Below are positions 45,609 to 53,634 of a DNA stretch of 64,000 nt, piece by piece. Position 1 is the first letter of the stretch. The number at the start of each line of letters is the position of its first letter. The notes under the pieces are model-generated. The model worked only from the letters and a program-made list of their open reading frames with translations, was not told the origin of the DNA and did no database searches. The stretch covers positions 558,001 through 622,000 of the forward strand of contig NZ_CP083350.1 of the NCBI RefSeq assembly GCF_020035535.1, given 5' to 3'. The translations under genes and the position numbers were made by a program. The stretch is from Ensifer adhaerens (GTDB lineage: Bacteria > Pseudomonadota > Alphaproteobacteria > Rhizobiales > Rhizobiaceae).

Positions 45609-46115
45609 CTACACTCGGAGCAAGCCGGTCGCGGTTGTTGGCGAAAGCTGCGATGCAGGCTCGCCTTTGCCGGCGTGTCCCGAAACCAGAATAGAGGCCT
45701 CAGCTTCAGACCGTGCACCACGCAGTGACGCCAATAGCTTCCTTGAACGAAACAGCCGACAATGCTTCGCCAGGTGTTGCAAGAAGCGGTCGGGATGTTC
45801 CTGTGGCCATACCACTGCGAGGAAGACATCTACCGCTTCGTCATCCGATGCATTGAAGTCGATCGGTTCGCGCAGTGTCACGAGCACTCTGGCCGGAATT
45901 GCCAGATCCGAAACAAGCGCATGCGGCAAGGCAAAGCCGCCCCCGAAACCGGTTGAGCCAAGAGCCTCCCGCTCCATCAGCCCGCCAAAAATGACGCTTG
46001 AGGCGACCCCTGTGCGTTCGGCAAGATGCGACGCGATAACCTGAAGGACCGATCGCGCGTCCTTCGCCGATATCCCCAGCAGAAAGTCTCTTTCGACGCG
46101 GAGCTCATCGTTCAT
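45609..46115 (-). CDS. PTS EIIA-like protein (PtsN paralogue)
   Basis: The 168-aa protein matches EIIA of the nitrogen/fructose type: VASHLAERTGV-like N-terminal region, REALGSTGFGGGFALPHAL with the phospho-accepting His65, then ARVLVTLREPIDFNASDDEAVDVFLAVVWP. It is probably a regulatory phosphotransferase component, since no sugar EIIB/EIIC is nearby. GGGGAGGAG precedes the ATG. The C-terminal ~25 residues are atypical. Confidence 0.82.
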   Translation of the reverse strand: MNDELRVERDFLLGISAKDARSVLQVIASHLAERTGVASSVIFGGLMEREALGSTGFGGGFALPHALVSDLAIPARVLVTLREPIDFNASDDEAVDVFLAVVWPQEHPDRFLQHLAKHCRLFRSRKLLASLRGARSEAEASILVSGHAGKGEPASQLSPTTATGLLRV

Positions 46116-46458
46116 CGAACTCCTCCCCTATTCGTCTGGTAGGTGAAGCTGCCACTCACCTTCAGATCTTTGCCTTTGTCTGCTGACTGCGACGGAATGC
46201 CCTCCTTGCCTGTGCCTGCGAAGCTATCACGATCTGACGTTGCGCCTTCACCGTTGAATTTCAAGCCGAAGTTCCCGCATTGCGATCAACTCGCGCTCAC
46301 TTCTTCGTTTCGGACAACGCTGGGGGATGGCGACACTATGGCCCGTGGGGTAGCTTGCACTGGCAACGGACGTGCTTTTCCTCGCGGCAAATTCGGCGGA
46401 GAAACGCCGGACGAGTGCACGCGTTCGTCAACCAGGGAGCGTGCGCGCTGGCGTTCGC
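46116..46458. other. Spacer without supported gene
   Basis: An open frame of about 110 codons on the plus strand (46143-46478) has no ribosome-binding site, a composition unlike its neighbours and would overlap the stop of the next gene. I treat it as chance. No repeat or terminator stands out. Confidence 0.4.
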
Positions 46459-46791
46459 TTAGGACCCTTGGTCCGTAGTTTCGGCAGATGAGGCTGTTGG
46501 ATTGTTCTTCGCTTCCATGGCCGCTTCGATCTGCCTGATCACCTTGACGGCCTCGTGGAGGATCGCCCGCATTTCGTCATCGTAGAGATGCACCGGGATA
46601 CCTCCGGCCCGAATGACATCCATGGTCTCGGCAGACTCTGTCAGCCGATCAGGCTGCCCGAGCATTTCCCAGCCCTCCTGGATCGTGACATAGGCCCGGG
46701 CAAGGAGACGGAGCTTTTCTCCCTCCGACAAAATGTGAATATCGCGCGCGGCGCGGGTCAGTTCGGCAATGACGTCTGAAGTACTTCTCAT
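46459..46791 (-). CDS. Hypothetical protein, all-helical
   Basis: The 110-aa protein from the ATG at 46791 is predicted largely helical, with RLLARAYVTIQEGWEMLGQPDRLTE and a C-terminal helix ILHEAVKVIRQIEAAMEAK. No family recognised. It lies downstream of the nsrR gene on the same strand (110-base gap), so it might share its transcript. A longer in-frame start at 46833 is possible but AGGTG supports 46791. Confidence 0.6.
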   Translation of the reverse strand: MRSTSDVIAELTRAARDIHILSEGEKLRLLARAYVTIQEGWEMLGQPDRLTESAETMDVIRAGGIPVHLYDDEMRAILHEAVKVIRQIEAAMEAKNNPTASSAETTDQGS

Positions 46792-46901
46792 AGGACACCT
46801 GGCTACGCAGATACCGTGGTGCAACACGCTCACTCATCCAGATTGAGCTAATGTATGAACCGAAGAAAACAAGCCCCGGACTGACCGAATTGACACAGTC
46901 C

Positions 46902-47336
46902 TCAAGCTTGACGTCCGGCAGCGAAACCCAGAAGCTCCCCAAGCGCCGAACGCTTCCCCACCAGATCAGCAAGCGTGTACTTGTCGAAAACCGCCACAAA
47001 GGCGGCCGTGGCTTCTGAAAGGACGCTTGGCAAGGCGCAGGCCGGCGCGATGCGGCACCCTTCGCAATCGATCAGATCTGCCAACTCTTCGGTGTGCCGC
47101 AGCAGAGCGCCGAGATTGATCTCGCTCGCGGGCCTTGCGAGGCGGATGCCGCCGTTGCGCCCGCGCACGGACTCCAGAAACTCAGCGTTTGCAAGGTCTT
47201 GAACAACCTTCATCATATGGTTTTGCGAGACCGAGAACGTATCCGATATCTCCCGGATCGAGCTAAGCCCCGAGGGCCGAGATCCCAAATAGATCATCAA
47301 TCGCATTGCGTAGTCGGTATATTTGGTGAGCCTCAT
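46902..47336 (-). CDS. nsrR: Rrf2-family nitric-oxide-sensing repressor NsrR
   Basis: The protein is about 144 aa. It begins MRLTKYTDYAMRLMIYLG as in NsrR, with the winged HTH around SIREISDTFSVSQNHMMKVVQDLANAEFLESVRGRNGGIRLA. The three Cys ligands of the Fe-S cluster lie in DCEGCRIAPAC, spaced C-x2-C-x5-C, tighter than the C-x4-C-x5-C of E. coli. It is divergent from hmp, and two NsrR-like operators lie between. NO destroys the cluster and relieves repression. A start at 47375 would place the N-terminus inside an operator. Confidence 0.87.
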   Translation of the reverse strand: MRLTKYTDYAMRLMIYLGSRPSGLSSIREISDTFSVSQNHMMKVVQDLANAEFLESVRGRNGGIRLARPASEINLGALLRHTEELADLIDCEGCRIAPACALPSVLSEATAAFVAVFDKYTLADLVGKRSALGELLGFAAGRQA

Positions 47337-47366
47337 TGGGGTCTGCGTCAAAAAGTCCGATCCATA

Positions 47367-47389
47367 AACATGCATTTGATTAGCATCTT
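47367..47389. promoter_or_regulatory. NsrR-type operator, nsrR-proximal
   Basis: AACATGCATTT-G-ATTAGCATCTT matches the NsrR 11-1-11 palindrome (AAGATGCATTT-N-AAATGCATCTT) at 18 of 22 arm positions by eye. It lies 31 bases from the nsrR start and suggests autorepression. Confidence 0.75.
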
Positions 47390-47403
47390 TGTCCTCGAAT
47401 AAA

Positions 47404-47426
47404 TAGATGCATCTTGAATGCATATT
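47404..47426. promoter_or_regulatory. NsrR-type operator, hmp-proximal
   Basis: TAGATGCATCT-T-GAATGCATATT again fits the 11-1-11 NsrR palindrome at 18 of 22 arm positions. Its centre is 37 bases from the first site. It lies about 265 bases upstream of the hmp start, so the hmp leader would be long. Confidence 0.72.
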
Positions 47427-47691
47427 TAAGGGCAGGCTGCGATGAGCTCGCAAACGATGGCGGAAGCAGACATCAGGACGATCGAGAAACGCTTTTGCGG
47501 CGAAGTCCAGGCCGACCCGGCTGCCCCTTCACCTTCTTTCTCAGCCGATTATCGAAGCCAACGCTGCCACCAAAGTCATCGCCCAACCGGAGGTTCACCA
47601 CCACCTCCAGATCGTAGGCCCGGTGAAATGCCGGCTGGACGTCTGCGATCACCAACCTACCCCCCGACGCATCATCTCGAAAGGAAAGATC
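47427..47691 (+). other. Long hmp leader region, possibly with a decayed reading frame
   Basis: An ATG at 47442 opens a frame beginning MSSQTMAEADIRTIEKR, and the frame +1 shifted relative to it near 47530 continues protein-like (IIEANAATKVIAQPEVHHHLQIVGP) into hmp. This could be a frameshifted small gene or simply a leader. I do not recognise a family. Confidence 0.3.
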
Positions 47692-48906
47692 ATGCCGAAA
47701 CCGCTCTCACCCGAGACTGTTCAAATCGTAAAGGCAAGCATTCCGGCGCTCGCAGCGCACGGAGCCGACATCACGAAGAGCATGTATGCCCGCCTCTTCC
47801 GCGACGACCATATCCGCGAGTTGTTCAACCACGCCAATCAGGGCGATGGCGGCTCACAGGTCAACGCACTTGCCGCCGCGATTGTGGCCTATGCGCAAAA
47901 CATCGATAACCTTGACGCGCTCGGCCCCGTGGTCGAGCGGATCGCGCAAAAGCACATTGGCTATCATATCCTTCCGGAGCATTATCCCTTTGTCGCCACT
48001 GCCCTTCTCGCCGCCATCGAGGATGTGCTCGGAAGCGCCGCGACACCTGAACTGCTGAATGCGTGGGGCGAGGCCTACTGGTTCCTCGCGGACGTTCTCA
48101 AGGAGCGTGAAGCAGAAATACGCGGCGAACTTCTGGAGCGTTCGGGCGGCTGGAACGGTTGGAGAGATTTCGTTATCGAGACGAAGGTTCGCGAAAGTGA
48201 CGTCGTCACATCGTTCGTCTTGAGGCCCAAGGATGGCGGTCCCGTTGCGCGCCACAAGCCCGGTCAATACCTGACGCTTCGCTTCCAGCTGGAGAATGGC
48301 CAGGAGATCAAGCGCAACTACTCGATCTCAAGCGGTCCCAATGATCGTTTCTACCGCATCTCGGTCAAGCGGGAAGCACAAGGGCAAGGTGGCTCGCGAC
48401 ACCTCCACGACCAGGCGGCCGTTGGAACGGTCTTGAGCGTAACCCCGCCGGCGGGCGACTTCTTCCTGCCCGAAGCGCCGGAGGCACCGGTCGTGTTGCT
48501 GTCGGGCGGTGTCGGTCTTACGCCGATGGTCAGCATCCTGGAGACGATCGCCAAGGAGCATCCGAACCTCGAAGCGCATTTCGTCCACGGCGCGCTGAAC
48601 AGCGGGACCCATGCCATGGACCGGCATGTTCGCAAGCTCGCCAACGCACACGGCAAGATCAGGATCAGCAGCTTCTACAGTGCACCTTCAAGCGAGGATA
48701 CCGTCGGGCTGTCTCATGACTTCGATGGCTTCATCACCGCCGAGTGGCTTCGCAAGAATACACCGATTGAGAATGCCGAATTCTATCTCTGTGGACCGAA
48801 GCCGTTCCTGCGCGCCCTCGTTCCGGCACTTGCCAGGGAAGGCGTTTCAAGCGAGCGCGTTCACTTCGAGTTCTTCGGGCCGTCCGACGAACTCATCGCC
48901 GCCTGA
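47692..48906 (+). CDS. hmp: Flavohemoglobin (nitric oxide dioxygenase) Hmp
   Basis: The 404-aa three-domain protein has a globin domain with distal Tyr32 and Gln50 and proximal His88 (IAQKHIGYHILPEHY). The FAD domain has RNYSISSGP, and the NAD(P)H domain has SGGVGLTPMVS and CGPKPFLR. It oxidises NO to nitrate with O2 and NAD(P)H in the cytoplasm. AAAGGAAAG precedes the ATG at 47692. Two NsrR-type sites upstream indicate induction by NO. Confidence 0.95.
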   Translation: MPKPLSPETVQIVKASIPALAAHGADITKSMYARLFRDDHIRELFNHANQGDGGSQVNALAAAIVAYAQNIDNLDALGPVVERIAQKHIGYHILPEHYPFVATALLAAIEDVLGSAATPELLNAWGEAYWFLADVLKEREAEIRGELLERSGGWNGWRDFVIETKVRESDVVTSFVLRPKDGGPVARHKPGQYLTLRFQLENGQEIKRNYSISSGPNDRFYRISVKREAQGQGGSRHLHDQAAVGTVLSVTPPAGDFFLPEAPEAPVVLLSGGVGLTPMVSILETIAKEHPNLEAHFVHGALNSGTHAMDRHVRKLANAHGKIRISSFYSAPSSEDTVGLSHDFDGFITAEWLRKNTPIENAEFYLCGPKPFLRALVPALAREGVSSERVHFEFFGPSDELIAA

Positions 48907-48951
48907 GGAAGCGCGACACCAAAACGTTCCCCGAAGCCTCGCGGCATTCTA

Positions 48952-48989
48952 CCCCACACGATCGGCGCTTCATTGCCGAACGTGTGGGG
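48952..48989 (+). terminator. Long stem-loop after hmp
   Basis: CCCCACACG / CGTGTGGGG arms with an inner TCGGC / GCCGA stem form a long hairpin about 45 bases after the hmp stop. No U-run follows, so termination may be factor-assisted. Confidence 0.55.
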
Positions 48990-49179
48990 CGGCACTCAGA
49001 TTTCTCGATGAACGAAGCAAGCTGTTGAACACCCTGCGTGGGGACCGCTCCCGGCGAACGCCGGCGGCCCGTTGGGCGACAGGTGCAGGCATGAGTGCCG
49101 GAACGATTGAGAAACGGAACAACTCGCTTCATATTGCTCCCGTGCCGGCCTTGCCCGGCTTCCACCGAGAGGAAGCGAC

Positions 49180-49818
49180 ATGCATGAACTTGCAATTCTT
49201 GTCTCCATCTTGGGCGTCTTCCTTCTTGGAGCCATGAGCCCTGGCCCTAGCTTCATTGTGGTGTCGCGGATTGCGATCGCCCGGTCTCGCGCCGACGGAA
49301 TAATGGCAGCCTTGGGTATGGGCGTCGGCGGCTTTGTCTTCGCCTGCATTGCGGTGGCCGGCCTGACAGCGATCCTCCTTCAGGTCGAATGGCTCAACAC
49401 CCTGCTCAGGCTCGCCGGCGGCGCATATCTTGTCTGGATCGGCTTCAGCATCTGGCGTGCAGCGCCCGAGACGATATCGATTGCCGATGCTCCGGCTGAC
49501 CAACCGAGCGCGCTGTGGAAGTCCCTGCTGCGGGGCCTGTTCGTCCAGGTCTCCAATCCAAAAACGGCGATCTTCTACGCGTCAATGTTCGCCGCTCTGC
49601 TGCCGTCTCCGACGCCCACCTGGATGCTCCTCGCGCTTCCACCGCTGCTCTTCATCAACGAGTTCGTGTGGTATGCAATTGTGGCCGTCGGGTTTTCCTC
49701 GCGCGCACCGCGAGCTGTCTATCTGCGCTCCAAGACCTGGATTGACCGAGCCGCCGGCGCAGTCGTTTGCGCACTGGGTATCAAGCTGATGACCGACAGC
49801 GTACGAACAATCGGCTGA
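49180..49818 (+). CDS. LysE/RhtB-family amino-acid exporter
   Basis: The 212-aa protein has six hydrophobic segments and the family motif GAMSPGPSFIVVSRIAIARSRADGIMAALGMG near the N-terminus, then YLVWIGFSIWR and FVQVSNPKTAIFYASMFAALLP. It would export an amino acid or homoserine-lactone-like compound across the inner membrane. GAGAGGAAG lies upstream of the ATG. No regulator or partner gene is adjacent. Confidence 0.88.
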   Translation: MHELAILVSILGVFLLGAMSPGPSFIVVSRIAIARSRADGIMAALGMGVGGFVFACIAVAGLTAILLQVEWLNTLLRLAGGAYLVWIGFSIWRAAPETISIADAPADQPSALWKSLLRGLFVQVSNPKTAIFYASMFAALLPSPTPTWMLLALPPLLFINEFVWYAIVAVGFSSRAPRAVYLRSKTWIDRAAGAVVCALGIKLMTDSVRTIG

Positions 49819-49958
49819 TGCCCTGAGCGAGGCGCAACATCGCCTTGCCACCCGAGAAACAGCGCTGTCTGCGCTACAACTATTGCGTCAAAACTCGCGG
49901 ACCGAGTTGCAAGTGGGCGCATGCATTGGCATTGTCCACCCCGAACGAGGAGAGGACA

Positions 49959-50318
49959 ATGGCAAAAGTCGTTGGAATCGGTGGGGTGTTCTTCAGGGCG
50001 GCAGACCCAGCTGGACTCGCCGCATGGTACGAGAACCATCTTGGGATTGACGATCTTCACAAAGCCGTTTGGCAGCAGGAGGCAGGCGCAACGATCTTTG
50101 GGCCGTTCTCTGAGAGCACCGACTATTTCGGCCGATCGGAACAGCAATGGATGATCAATTTCCGCGTCGATGATCTCGATGGGCTCATGGCTAAGCTCCG
50201 GGCAAACGGCATTGCGGTGGAAACCCGTGCCGAATGGGATTCGGAAGTCGGCCGGTTTGCGCGCATTCACGATCCTGAAGGCAATCCGGTTGAACTCTGG
50301 GAACCAACGAACGCGTGA
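49959..50318 (+). CDS. VOC-family (glyoxalase/dioxygenase-like) protein
   Basis: The 119-aa protein has the paired beta-alpha-beta-beta-beta modules of VOC proteins: GVFFRAADPAGLAAWYENHLGI, MINFRVDDLDGLMAKLRANGI, and a C-terminal ARIHDPEGNPVELWEP with the metal-ligand Glu. GAGGAGAGGA precedes the ATG at 49959. Substrate unknown; single-subunit members often detoxify or bind metabolites as dimers. Confidence 0.82.
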   Translation: MAKVVGIGGVFFRAADPAGLAAWYENHLGIDDLHKAVWQQEAGATIFGPFSESTDYFGRSEQQWMINFRVDDLDGLMAKLRANGIAVETRAEWDSEVGRFARIHDPEGNPVELWEPTNA

Positions 50319-50541
50319 ATGACGGCGAAGGGCTCGGACAGCAGAGTGAACCGCTCATAACCCTTCCTATGGTTTACCCCTGGACCTTGGAAGGCCGCGC
50401 CCTACGTCACCGGTTTGGCGCGCCTGAGATTGCATCAGGCCTCAGCCCCCGCGCATCACCTACCGCAAGGATTTGCGGTTCCGATCAGCGCTTCAGCCCT
50501 CAATCCAATTCAAATTCGCCACGCTAGCGGGAGGAACGTCC

Positions 50542-50961
50542 ATGACCATTGCCCAATGCGCCTGCGGTGCACTCAGACTAAAGCTCAGCGAACCACCCCG
50601 ATTGACTGCGCTGTGTCACTGTTTCGCTTGCCAGCGAAGAACTGGCGCCCCGTTCAGTGCAAATGCGTTCTACGCACCTGAATGCGTCGAGATCTCCGGA
50701 GCGTCTACAGAGTTCATGCGCACCGCAGACAGCGGTCGCAAGGTTCGAATGCATTTTTGCCCAACGTGCGGATCGACCGTCTATTGGAAGGCCGAAGCCG
50801 CACCGTCCTGGATCGGGCTGGCGGTTGGCTCAATTGCGGATCCGACCTTCGCGCCGCCTGTCATATCGGTGTTCGAGCAGTCGAAGCATGCTTGGGTGCG
50901 GCTTGGCGAAACGATCGAACATTTCCAAGGCCTTCCAACCGGCCAAGGTGAACATGAATAG
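50542..50961 (+). CDS. GFA-family (glutathione-dependent formaldehyde-activating-like) zinc protein
   Basis: The 139-aa protein has the CENP-V/GFA zinc motifs: CACGALRL at the N-terminus, CHCFACQRRTGAPFS and CPTCGSTVYW. Family members bind zinc through these cysteines; some use glutathione adducts, but most have no proven reaction. GGGAGGAA precedes the ATG at 50542. It follows the VOC gene in the same direction with a 223-base gap. Confidence 0.85.
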   Translation: MTIAQCACGALRLKLSEPPRLTALCHCFACQRRTGAPFSANAFYAPECVEISGASTEFMRTADSGRKVRMHFCPTCGSTVYWKAEAAPSWIGLAVGSIADPTFAPPVISVFEQSKHAWVRLGETIEHFQGLPTGQGEHE

Positions 50962-51018
50962 CGGGGCGGGCGGCAGCCGCATCTTCCAGAGAGAAGTTCG
51001 GGCCGGCAACATTCGATT

Positions 51019-51774
51019 TTACGCGACGGCCTGAGCGCCCGTTATTTCGACAAGCGAGCCACAGATGAATGCAGCCTCGTCCGATGCGAGGAAGGCGACG
51101 AGTGCGGCAACCTCTTCCGGCTTTCCGATCCTGCCAAAGGGAACGAGCCTGTCGAGGTCGGCAATGGTGCGCCCCGATCGTTTCACGCCGGCTTCCAGCA
51201 TGGGCGTGTGAATTTCTCCCGGGCACACGGCATTCACCCGGATCTTGTTCGGCGCATAATCTCGGGCAAGGTTCTGCGTGAACGCCGCGACCGCCGCCTT
51301 GGTAGTGTTGTAAGCAATGTGGTTCGGCGCCGGATAGAGGCCCCATTGCGAGGCGGTGTTGACGATTGTACCGCCGCCGGCCTCGATCATGTGCGGCAGC
51401 GTGGCCCGGCAAAGGTGGAACATCGAATCGAGATTGACCGCGAAACTCAGGCTCCAGTCGTCGTCGGTCAACGACAGGAGATTGCCGCGGCGATTGATGC
51501 CGGCGTTGTTGACCAGCACGTCGATGCGCTTTCTCAGCGCAAACGCTTCTTCGATCAGCCCGAAACAGGGCTCCTTCCGCGAGATGTCTGCAGCAATCGC
51601 GACCGCGGAACCACCGGCGGAGACGATCTCTGCGGCGACAGCGTCCGCTGCTTCAGCAGCAACATCCGAGACGACGACCAATGCACCCTCGTCCGCCAGC
51701 CGCCGCGCTATCGCGGAACCGATGCCGCCTCCACCGCCGGTCACGATCGCCACCTTGTCCTCGAACCTCTTCAT
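51019..51774 (-). CDS. SDR-family oxidoreductase
   Basis: The 251-aa classical SDR has TGGGGGIG at residues 12-19, NNAG, the catalytic Ser in VNTASQWG and YNTTK. GAGGGGAGAGAG precedes the ATG. It is last of a run of minus-strand genes of the hydroxyproline-type cluster. It may oxidise a hydroxy-acid or act on the pathway semialdehyde; specificity is unknown. Confidence 0.82.
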   Translation of the reverse strand: MKRFEDKVAIVTGGGGGIGSAIARRLADEGALVVVSDVAAEAADAVAAEIVSAGGSAVAIAADISRKEPCFGLIEEAFALRKRIDVLVNNAGINRRGNLLSLTDDDWSLSFAVNLDSMFHLCRATLPHMIEAGGGTIVNTASQWGLYPAPNHIAYNTTKAAVAAFTQNLARDYAPNKIRVNAVCPGEIHTPMLEAGVKRSGRTIADLDRLVPFGRIGKPEEVAALVAFLASDEAAFICGSLVEITGAQAVA

Positions 51775-51806
51775 CGTCTCTCTCCCCTCTTATCGAGTGT
51801 AACCAG

Positions 51807-52568
51807 TTATCGAATGTAGCTGCCGCCATTGACGTCGAGCGTTGCGCCGTTCAGCGACCGCTGCGAAGACCGGAGCGCGAAGGCGACGAGTTCCGCGATC
51901 TCCGAGGGCTGGGCCATTTCGCCGATCGGAATGTCGGCGACGGCCGCCTGCTTGCCGAACTTCGCGACGAAGTCCTCAGCCATGTCCGTCTGAACCCAGC
52001 CGGGTGCGATCGCCAGGGCAACGACACCATCGGCGCCGAAGCTGCGGGCAATCGATTTGGTGAGATTGACCAGCGCCGCCTTCGTCGCGCCATAGGGCAT
52101 GGCGTCGGCCGCATAGCCGCGCTGCCCCGCCCGGCTCGCCATGTTGATGATGCGCCCGCCGCCCTGAGCCCTGAAGTGCTTCAGAGCCGCCTTGCAGAGA
52201 TCGGCTGCAGCAAAGAAGTTCACCTGGAATTCCCTCTGCCAAGCCTCTCGCCAGGCACCCGGTTCGGCATCAATCGAAATCTCAGTGCGGATGCCGGCAT
52301 TGTTGACGAGCGCATGGATGCGTCCGGCGCGAGCTTCGGCGTCCCGCCAGAGGTTGAAGGCGCCGTCATCGGCGGAGAGGTCTGCCTGTACGATCATCCC
52401 CTCGCCCGGAATACTGGCCAGCAGTGCCTCCGCGGCCGCCCGGTCGCGGCCATAATGGATTATCGGACGGGCGCCCTCCTCCGCCAGGCGCCGCACGATC
52501 GCAGCACCAATGCCGCCGGAAGCGCCGGTGACGAGGACGGTCTGGCCCGAAAGGGTTGTTGTTGTCAT
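51807..52568 (-). CDS. SDR-family oxidoreductase
   Basis: The 253-aa protein has TGASGGIG for NAD(P), NNAG, the catalytic Ser in INMASRAGQ and YGATK. It lies 13 bases after the proline-racemase-family gene and 32 bases before the next SDR, so it is in the same operon. GGAGGAGGCG precedes the ATG. Its substrate is probably an intermediate of the hydroxyproline-like pathway. Confidence 0.82.
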   Translation of the reverse strand: MTTTTLSGQTVLVTGASGGIGAAIVRRLAEEGARPIIHYGRDRAAAEALLASIPGEGMIVQADLSADDGAFNLWRDAEARAGRIHALVNNAGIRTEISIDAEPGAWREAWQREFQVNFFAAADLCKAALKHFRAQGGGRIINMASRAGQRGYAADAMPYGATKAALVNLTKSIARSFGADGVVALAIAPGWVQTDMAEDFVAKFGKQAAVADIPIGEMAQPSEIAELVAFALRSSQRSLNGATLDVNGGSYIR

Positions 52569-52581
52569 GACGCCTCCTCCT

Positions 52582-53634
52582 TCAACTCAAAGCATCGACC
52601 TGCGGACCCCAACTGTCAGAAAGCGCAAAACCGCTCCTGAACGGGTCCTCGTCGGAAATGCGGAGCTGCTCACGGCCATAGATCCAGGCCCGTCCGGTTA
52701 TGCGCGGCAGCACCGCGGGGCGTCCGCCGACCTCGGTGAAGCCAATCGCCTCCGCGGTGAACTCGCCACCGATGATCGAGCGTGACGTTCGCCGATCGCC
52801 AGCCGCGAGTTTTCCTCGGGTATGAAGCGTGGCGAGATTTGCCGAGCTGCCGGTTCCGCAGGGCGATCGGTCGACACGGCCGGGTTTCAGCGTCGTACAG
52901 GTACGCACGGCTCCATCAGGCGCTTCGCCACGAAACATGACATAGGCGATCTCGTCGATGCCGGTCAGCACCGGGTGCTTCACCGCTACCTGTTCGGACA
53001 ACAAGGACTTCAATTCGATGCCGGCGTCGGCCAGATAGCGGGCGTTGACCGGGGCAATCTCGCTACCCACCTGATCGACGTCGACGATCGCGTAATAAAC
53101 GCCACCGAAGGCGATATCGACCTTGATGCGGCCCCAGCGCCGCGTCTCGATTTCCCGATCGAGCAACTCGGCAAAACTCGGCACATTGTCGAGGCTGACG
53201 GATAGACACCGGCCTTCGCGGCAGGTGGCGCGCGCAACGATCAGCCCCGCCGGCGTGTCCAGCCGCACGATCGTTTCCGGCTCCCGCATCTCGACGCGAC
53301 CGCTTTCGAGGAGCGCCGTCACGACGCAAATGCAATTGCTGCCGGACATCGGATGGGCACGATCGGCCTGCAGCACGATAAAGCCGGCATCCGCGTCGGG
53401 TCGCGTTGGCGCGAGGAGCAGGTTCACAGACATCGCCACACTGGCGCGCGGCTCGAAGGTGACGAAGCGGCGCAGGCTGTCGTCGACCATGTTGATGTGG
53501 TTCATCTTGTCGAGCATGGTCGCACCGGGAATTTCCGGCGCGCCACCGACGATCACCTTGCCGATCTCGCCCTGGCAGTGGACCTGAAGCAGATCGAGCG
53601 AGCGATCCCAACTGATGGAAAGCGTGCCACTCAT
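52582..53634 (-). CDS. Proline racemase-family enzyme, Ser/Cys type (probable trans-3-hydroxyproline dehydratase)
   Basis: The 350-aa protein has the second catalytic motif intact (DRSPCGTGSSAN). The first motif, normally M-C-G-H, reads MSGSNC, so a Ser replaces the first catalytic Cys. In this superfamily Cys/Cys enzymes are proline racemases and 4-hydroxyproline epimerases, while Ser or Thr at the first site is associated with trans-3-hydroxy-L-proline dehydratase. The start at 53634 overlaps the aldehyde dehydrogenase stop (ATGA). The pathway genes around it would fit hydroxyproline breakdown. Confidence 0.82.
   Translation of the reverse strand: MSGTLSISWDRSLDLLQVHCQGEIGKVIVGGAPEIPGATMLDKMNHINMVDDSLRRFVTFEPRASVAMSVNLLLAPTRPDADAGFIVLQADRAHPMSGSNCICVVTALLESGRVEMREPETIVRLDTPAGLIVARATCREGRCLSVSLDNVPSFAELLDREIETRRWGRIKVDIAFGGVYYAIVDVDQVGSEIAPVNARYLADAGIELKSLLSEQVAVKHPVLTGIDEIAYVMFRGEAPDGAVRTCTTLKPGRVDRSPCGTGSSANLATLHTRGKLAAGDRRTSRSIIGGEFTAEAIGFTEVGGRPAVLPRITGRAWIYGREQLRISDEDPFRSGFALSDSWGPQVDALS

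Noticed and set aside
46143..46478. Possible small plus-strand gene of about 110 codons
   Set aside because: No ribosome-binding site, unusual composition and overlap with the end of a better-supported minus-strand gene.
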